IMG/VR virus record: IMGVR_UViG_3300034358_000004
Location: 1 to 41,572 of that record
DNA length: 41,572 bases
Reading direction: 5' to 3' (one strand)
From: a virus
A program made the translations under genes and the position numbers. Shown here piece after piece: positions 38,276 to 41,572 of this stretch (the first letter of the stretch is position 1; each line of letters starts with the position of its first letter). The notes beneath the pieces were generated by a model that ran no database searches, had not been told where the DNA came from, and saw only the letters and a program-made list of their open reading frames with translations.

Positions 38276-38492
38276 CCCTTTGTTGCTTGATCCTTTGAGC
38301 GGGATCAGCTGCCTGTGTGTAACACAGTCTAGCGGTAGGTTACTGTCTATCCGCATCAGTTGGTAGTCTGTCTCTACCTGCTAGACCGTGTTGCCTGTCT
38401 AGGTGGCCTACTCTACAGGATCTATTCTCTGTGTCTACCTGTTATTTCATACAGTGGTTATCTAGTCTTCATCTATATGCATGTCGTATGCG

Positions 38493-38520
38493 AGTATCAT
38501 ACTCTGAATCTCTCTGTCAA
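38493..38520 (-). promoter_or_regulatory. Possible fourth host-type promoter
   Basis: Minus strand TTGACA (38520-38515), 16-bp spacer, GATACT (38498-38493). The -35 is perfect but the -10 and spacing are less good, and it breaks the even spacing of the other three. It lies in a purine-rich stretch of the minus strand. Confidence 0.4.
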
Positions 38521-38643
38521 TCTGTCTGTCTGTCTCTGTGCTGGTCTGGATTCTCTCTGTCTCCTCCTCCCTATTGACATGGTGTGTGCTGGTGTGGTGG
38601 CCGGTAGACAGATCAAGCCCGCCCGAACCCCAACAAATGGTTG

Positions 38644-38668
38644 GTAGTCTATAAGTGCCCAATTGATT
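38644..38668 (-). promoter_or_regulatory. Phage promoter at the genome control end (phiOL-like)
   Basis: Full core AATCAATTGGGCACTTATA plus GACTAC. It stands upstream of the host-type promoters rather than before a structural gene. T7 phiOL holds the same place near the left end, where it helps DNA entry and replication start. It would let the phage polymerase re-transcribe the early region. Confidence 0.85.
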
Positions 38669-38684
38669 TGGGAGCCCGAAGCCC

Positions 38685-38706
38685 CGTAAACAAGGGCGTA
38701 AACAAG
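38685..38706. repeat. 10-bp direct repeat next to the phiOL-like promoter
   Basis: CGTAAACAAG occurs at 38685-38694 and again at 38697-38706 with a 2-base spacer, a 12-bp period. The pair lies about 17 bp upstream of the phage promoter in the minus direction. It may be a binding site for an initiator or the terminase. Confidence 0.55.
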
Positions 38707-38730
38707 ACAGATAGCGCCCGCCCATGCTCT

Positions 38731-38833
38731 CCCTCATTCTCTCTCATTTGCTCTCAGCCGTTTCCTCGCCCCGTTGATATGCTGGCCAGCCTTCACCCTC
38801 GTCGCGTCTCCTGCGCTCTCTCAGGGCCTCTCA
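38731..38833. repeat. Phased CTCTCA repeats
   Basis: CCCTCA at 38731 and CTCTCA at 38741 and 38751 are spaced exactly 10 bp. A second pair at 38818 and 38828 is again 10 bp apart. The minus strand reads TGAGAG. Helical phasing next to the genome end recalls the short repeat arrays beside the T7 terminal repeat. A protein-binding array for packaging or replication is possible. Confidence 0.6.
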
Positions 38834-39085
38834 GCCCGTATCGTCGATGGTGCAAATAGTTCTTGACCGGGAGATGATCCGCATGGTTCAATGAGGCTCA
38901 TTCAGTCAGGAAGCGAACTCGACCCACCTCGGACCGGTCATCCACTATCCCCGCGATGCGCCCATTGGACTACGGCGCAGGGGGTACATGGCTCAGTATG
39001 AGTCGGAGGGGCCCTAGCGCACAAGGATTAATTTTTTGGGTCTGACTCTGGCAAGCCCTCTCGCTAGAAAGGACTTGGCACAGTC

Positions 39086-39592
39086 TTACGGTAACTCTTC
39101 CCACTCTACAGAGTAGACTCCAGAGGTGGTCCCGGTCACACCGATAGATATGTAGTACGTCCCAGCAGCCAGTGCGCGAACACCTTGACTAGCATTGACG
39201 ATACCCACACCTGCACCGGAGGCTGCACGGATAACTTCTCGCTCTGTACTCCCGGTAAGCGTACCGCCCACGGTGGCCACAGTGTTGCCCGCTACCGGTC
39301 CGTCGAGCAAGAACTTACCGAACTTAGTCGCGAGTGCAGTAAAGGTGCCTGCCTCAGTACCACCTTGTGAGATAACAGCACGAGCGTTACCGGCATCGCA
39401 GTAGAGCACCTGCGAAGTGAGGTAGAAGGGCTTAGCGAAGACGAGTTTGATCACGGTAGCGCTAGTGAACTCCCGATACAGGCGGAACTGGCGTTTACCC
39501 TCAAACCCGGAGGTCTGGTTCTGCACGTAGATGGCGTTGCCTGCGGAGTTGATACGCTCCGGGTTGGTCTGGCGTTGGTTGTATCCGTTCAT
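39086..39592 (-). CDS. Beta-rich protein at the end of the late genes
   Basis: A 168-residue protein, the last late gene, overlapping Rz1 by 4 bp (ATGA). The composition is that of an all-beta domain: REFTSATVIKLVFAKPFYLT, GTFTALATKFGKFLLDG and TYYISIGVTGTTSGVYSVEW. No signal peptide is present. A virion decoration or fibre-like role is plausible from the fold type, but it stands with lysis genes and I do not recognise the family. Confidence 0.7.
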   Translation of the reverse strand: MNGYNQRQTNPERINSAGNAIYVQNQTSGFEGKRQFRLYREFTSATVIKLVFAKPFYLTSQVLYCDAGNARAVISQGGTEAGTFTALATKFGKFLLDGPVAGNTVATVGGTLTGSTEREVIRAASGAGVGIVNASQGVRALAAGTYYISIGVTGTTSGVYSVEWEELP

Positions 39593-39822
39593 TCAGGCAC
39601 CTCAAACCCATTCAGGGCATTGCAATTGTCGATCTCCTGCTCATACGAGAGGAGGGCTCTGTAAACGCCGTGGTCCGTCGAGGGATCAATCAGCGGGTGT
39701 TGGCACTGGACCGGGCTTAGCGCAGTTGGCACGGCGGCACAGCTCGTCATACACAGGACGAGGAGTAGCGCGGTCAGGAGTCGAAGCAAGAACTTGCCGT
39801 AGGCGTAACTCAGATGTGGCAT
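39589..39822 (-). CDS. Rz1: Rz1-like outer-membrane spanin lipoprotein
   Basis: A 77-residue protein overlapping the Rz gene by 137 bp in another frame. The N-terminus has basic residues, a hydrophobic core (FLLRLLTALLLVL) and a lipobox CMTSC with lipidated Cys28; Ala at +2 fits outer-membrane sorting. The mature part has PVQCQHPLIDPSTD and further cysteines. It should pair with Rz across the periplasm and fuse inner and outer membranes at lysis. Confidence 0.85.
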   Translation of the reverse strand: MPHLSYAYGKFLLRLLTALLLVLCMTSCAAVPTALSPVQCQHPLIDPSTDHGVYRALLSYEQEIDNCNALNGFEVPE

Positions 39823-40003
39823 ATTGGGAACTCACGGTGCGAAGGTTGGTGCGAACCGTCTTCAAGGCGGCCTCTGCTGCGGCTGCACGCTGTTCGGCGA
39901 ACTCAGCCTGTGTCTGGTAGCTCCCAGCAGTGGACCAGCCCCACACGGCCATCAGGGAGGCGAGGATGAAGGCGAAGACTATGGTTGTGTTGAAGCTAGG
40001 CAT
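39686..40003 (-). CDS. Rz: Rz-like inner-membrane spanin
   Basis: A 105-residue protein with one N-terminal membrane helix (TTIVFAFILASLMAVWGW). A periplasmic coiled coil follows (QAEFAEQRAAAAEAALKTVR), and the Pro-rich C-terminus (RANCAKPGPVPTPAD) is the part that contacts Rz1. It overlaps the endolysin by 25 bp upstream and Rz1 downstream. This is the standard two-component spanin of Gram-negative phages. Confidence 0.88.
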   Translation of the reverse strand: MPSFNTTIVFAFILASLMAVWGWSTAGSYQTQAEFAEQRAAAAEAALKTVRTNLRTVSSQYATSELRLRQVLASTPDRATPRPVYDELCRRANCAKPGPVPTPAD

Positions 40004-40449
40004 TTCTGTACCTCGGCGGCACGGCGGTTGACGAGTCCACGGGACACGACTTTGCGTCCGTCAATCGTCACCTTGTTGAACAAAGCCATCGCTTGGCAGC
40101 CGGCACGGTAGTCCCCGGCGTTGATCAAGCGGAAGGCGGTGGAGTCCATGCAGGCGGCGTTCCCGACGTTGTAGCAGAAGAAGGTCAGGGCAGTCTGCTG
40201 GTTCACGTTCAGGGGAACTGTGATGCCTCGCAGGACTGCGCCTTCGTGCTTCTGGTAGTCACGTACAGTCATGTCCCAGCACTGCTGAGGCGTGGCCTTG
40301 TCGCCCATACGGACGCCGCTGGTGGTGCCCGCACAGATGGTCGGGACTCCCGCGATGTCTTTGTAGGCGAACAACTCCAGCCCTTCTAGCGTGTAGAGCC
40401 CACCGATAGCAGCCGCTAGAGCTGCACCGGCGAGGGCTTTGTTACGCAT
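39979..40449 (-). CDS. SAR endolysin (T4-lysozyme-type muramidase)
   Basis: A 156-residue lysozyme that cuts peptidoglycan. The weakly hydrophobic N-terminus (ALAGAALAAAIGGLYTLEG), rich in Ala and Gly, is a signal-arrest-release domain that tethers the enzyme until the membrane is depolarised. The catalytic triad spacing E-x8-D-x5-T is exact: Glu22, Asp31, Thr37 (EGLELFAYKDIAGVPT). Several cysteines, including FFCYNVGNAACM, allow disulfide control. Its ATG overlaps the upstream stop (TAATG). Confidence 0.92.
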   Translation of the reverse strand: MRNKALAGAALAAAIGGLYTLEGLELFAYKDIAGVPTICAGTTSGVRMGDKATPQQCWDMTVRDYQKHEGAVLRGITVPLNVNQQTALTFFCYNVGNAACMDSTAFRLINAGDYRAGCQAMALFNKVTIDGRKVVSRGLVNRRAAEVQKCLASTQP

Positions 40450-40757
40450 TAGCTGGCGGACAGGACGATTGCGGTGATGGCGCCGTTGACCACGGTGAAG
40501 GTGGCGAAGTTGCCAGTACCAGTGACGGACACTGCGTTGACTTTGACGCCGGAGGTGACTACGGCCTTAGTGCCTGCACCGACAGGGCCGGCGAAGCCGG
40601 GAGTCTTGGACGCAGCGTCGTAGAGGAACGCGGACAGCGCCGCATCGGGAGTACCGTACACGGCTGCATCTTCCAGTTGGGAGATAGCGCGAGCGACTTC
40701 CTTGCGGATAGTCTGGCCCAGTACGGAACCCGGATCTTTCAGAGTGGTAACTTGCAT
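40449..40757 (-). CDS. Unknown late protein between terminase and endolysin
   Basis: A 102-residue protein. The first half is helical (DPGSVLGQTIRKEVARAISQ). The second half is Gly/Val/Thr-rich and beta-like (GAGTKAVVTSGVKVNAVSVT, then GTGNFATFTVVNGAITAIVL). No membrane helix is evident, so it is not an obvious holin, although that is the usual gene at this place in phiKMV-like phages. The ribosome-binding site AGGAGATACATC is the strong type, which would suit an abundant virion protein. Function is unknown. Confidence 0.7.
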   Translation of the reverse strand: MQVTTLKDPGSVLGQTIRKEVARAISQLEDAAVYGTPDAALSAFLYDAASKTPGFAGPVGAGTKAVVTSGVKVNAVSVTGTGNFATFTVVNGAITAIVLSAS

Positions 40758-40770
40758 GATGTATCTCCTG

Positions 40771-41571
40771 TTAGCGGCGACGGAGCACCGATTTGCTGTT
40801 GCGGGAAGTGTTGGGACGGTCGTAACGTTTCTTGTTGAACGGGTCTTTCATCTTCTCAGCCAGTACAGCAGCACGGGCCTCGGCCTCTCGCTTGGAACTG
40901 TCTTGGTTGAGCTGCTTGATCCAGAAGCCAACGGAGCCGGCCAGTGCATCGAGCCTGTCATCATGTATCAGGCACTTAGGATCACGGGTGATCTTGGCGA
41001 TCTGCTGCATGAGGCAGTAGGTTTGTCGCTTGTCCATCGGGTGACGCTGAGTGGACTCCCAGTCAGCAAGGATAAACGCCTCGTCGAAGACGAGCGAGCC
41101 CCGGCCCATGATAGGCTCGAGAGTGTCGATGATGCGCTGTTCCTTGTTGCTGGATTCGAACGTCTCGTTGATGCCCCCGGCCCAGCCGACTGCGGTGAGA
41201 TACGGCATGAACACCTTGGTGAAGGCGCCGAAGCCGAAGTTCTTCTCGATGTCGATGATGTCGGGGTTCCAACGCTTGACGATTTGCGCCAGCTCCTTGA
41301 GGTCTTTGTCCTCAAAGCCGCCGGGCACACCACCAACCTGCCGAGCGAACACGGTGCCGTTCAGGGATTCGGTCACGGCGTAGCCGGTTTCATCCCCGTT
41401 CTTACCGCCGCCTGCCGGGTCAATCCGCATGTGCCGGAGCGTAGGCTCTGCCACGTCCTGAGACACGTACTGCGGCGCCGTCATCTGGAACTTGAGGCTA
41501 CCGGCAGTGTAGTCACGAACGTGGTCGTGAGACATGCCACGGACTATGTTCAGCGGGAGCTTATCGCCCAG
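40771..41571 (-). CDS. terL: Terminase large subunit, C-terminal part (split by contig end)
   Basis: This is the nuclease half of the packaging motor, which cuts concatemeric DNA. The last 224 residues of the joined protein lie at 41445-40771; bases 41446-41571 repeat the coding sequence also found at 1-126. Acidic residues typical of the RNase H-like terminase nuclease are visible in RIDPAGGGKNGDETGYAV, IIDIEKNFGFG and HDDRLDALAGS. The tail is basic (ending SVLRRR), as is common in T7-like terminases. The ORF appears to begin at an internal Met (MSHDHVRD, 41535), but that is only because the contig is cut here. It is followed 13 bp later by the 102-residue gene. Confidence 0.95.
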   Translation of the reverse strand: MGDKLPLNIVRGMSHDHVRDYTAGSLKFQMTAPQYVSQDVAEPTLRHMRIDPAGGGKNGDETGYAVTESLNGTVFARQVGGVPGGFEDKDLKELAQIVKRWNPDIIDIEKNFGFGAFTKVFMPYLTAVGWAGGINETFESSNKEQRIIDTLEPIMGRGSLVFDEAFILADWESTQRHPMDKRQTYCLMQQIAKITRDPKCLIHDDRLDALAGSVGFWIKQLNQDSSKREAEARAAVLAEKMKDPFNKKRYDRPNTSRNSKSVLRRR

Positions 41572-41572
41572 C
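41446..41572. repeat. Assembly overlap, right copy
   Basis: This is the exact second copy of bases 1-127. Removing it and joining base 41445 to base 1 restores a single uninterrupted 585-residue large terminase. The length, 127, is a common largest k-mer size in de Bruijn assemblers, which fits an artefact of circular assembly rather than a biological repeat. Confidence 0.95.

Larger units (their letters stand above)
38674..39085. other. Non-coding control end, likely region of the genome termini
   Basis: 412 bp between the last late gene and the phiOL-like promoter, with no supported gene. It holds a 10-bp direct repeat (38685-38706), phased CTCTCA repeats (38731-38833) and a 13-bp palindrome AATGAGGCTCATT (38889-38901 region). 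It also holds TTGGGTCTG (39036-39044), shared with the repeated early element. In T7-like genomes the direct terminal repeat lies between the last late gene and the first promoters, so the physical ends are expected here or close by. Confidence 0.6.

Noticed and set aside
38573-38610. Plus-strand TTGACA at about 38575
   Set aside because: There is no -10 at 16-18 bp, and no gene follows on the plus strand.
1-41572. tRNA genes, CRISPR arrays, insertion sequences, integrase and lysogeny genes
   Set aside because: I looked for cloverleaf ends, regularly spaced repeats, transposase or recombinase motifs and repressor-operator layouts and saw none. The genome appears strictly lytic.

Overview
The window is one complete genome of a short-tailed, T7-supergroup (Autographiviridae-type) bacteriophage, assembled as a circle and opened inside the terminase gene. 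Bases 1-127 are identical to bases 41446-41572, so the unique circle is 41445 bp and the large terminase gene reads in frame across the join. Every gene I can support lies on the minus strand; the conventional map is the reverse complement. The phage encodes its own single-subunit RNA polymerase, T7-type head and tail proteins, a spanin pair and a signal-arrest-release endolysin. The host is therefore Gram-negative, and the promoters facing the first genes are sigma70-like. The RNA polymerase gene sits after the DNA-metabolism genes and just before the structural genes, which is the phiKMV-like order. No integrase, repressor, tRNA or CRISPR array was seen.

Layout in the direction of transcription (descending coordinates). 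Region 39085-37504 is non-coding and works as the genome's control end. It holds 10-bp-phased repeats (38731-38833), a phage-type promoter (38644-38668), three strong host-type promoters about 120-130 bp apart (38275-37995) and a 20-bp stem just before the first gene (37611-37516). This matches the T7 arrangement of phiOL, A1-A2-A3 and the R0.3 RNase III site. Region 37503-31534 holds about 19 small early genes, tightly overlapped. They include a lipoprotein, small membrane proteins, a GNAT-like protein, a winged-helix protein and a hidden 40-residue protein with nine cysteines.

Region 31520-20763 is the replication and nucleotide block: primase, DnaB-type helicase, a P-loop-like protein, family A DNA polymerase, a probable ssDNA-binding protein, 5'-3' exonuclease, endonuclease VII, a metallophosphoesterase, a zinc-ribbon/nucleotide-hydrolase fusion, DNA ligase and a 26-codon acidic ORF. 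The RNA polymerase follows at 20760-18352.

Region 18313-1578 is the morphogenesis block: a gp7.3-like protein, portal, scaffold, major capsid, terminator, tail tubular A and B, three internal virion (ejection) proteins and a beta-helix tail spike. Region 1561-1 and then 41571-39086 holds holin, small terminase, large terminase, a 102-residue unknown, endolysin, Rz, embedded Rz1 and a beta-rich 168-residue protein.

How it likely works: host polymerase starts at the three sigma70-type promoters and transcribes the early and DNA-metabolism genes through to the phage RNA polymerase. That enzyme then uses five copies of a shared promoter (core AATCAATTGGGCACTTATA). The copies lie at the genome end, after its own gene (two), before the capsid gene and before the tail-spike gene. 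A hairpin terminator just after the capsid gene would leave the capsid as the most abundant late product, as in T7. The physical ends, expected as a direct terminal repeat, cannot be read from a circular assembly; the 38.67-39.09 kb interval is the best candidate.
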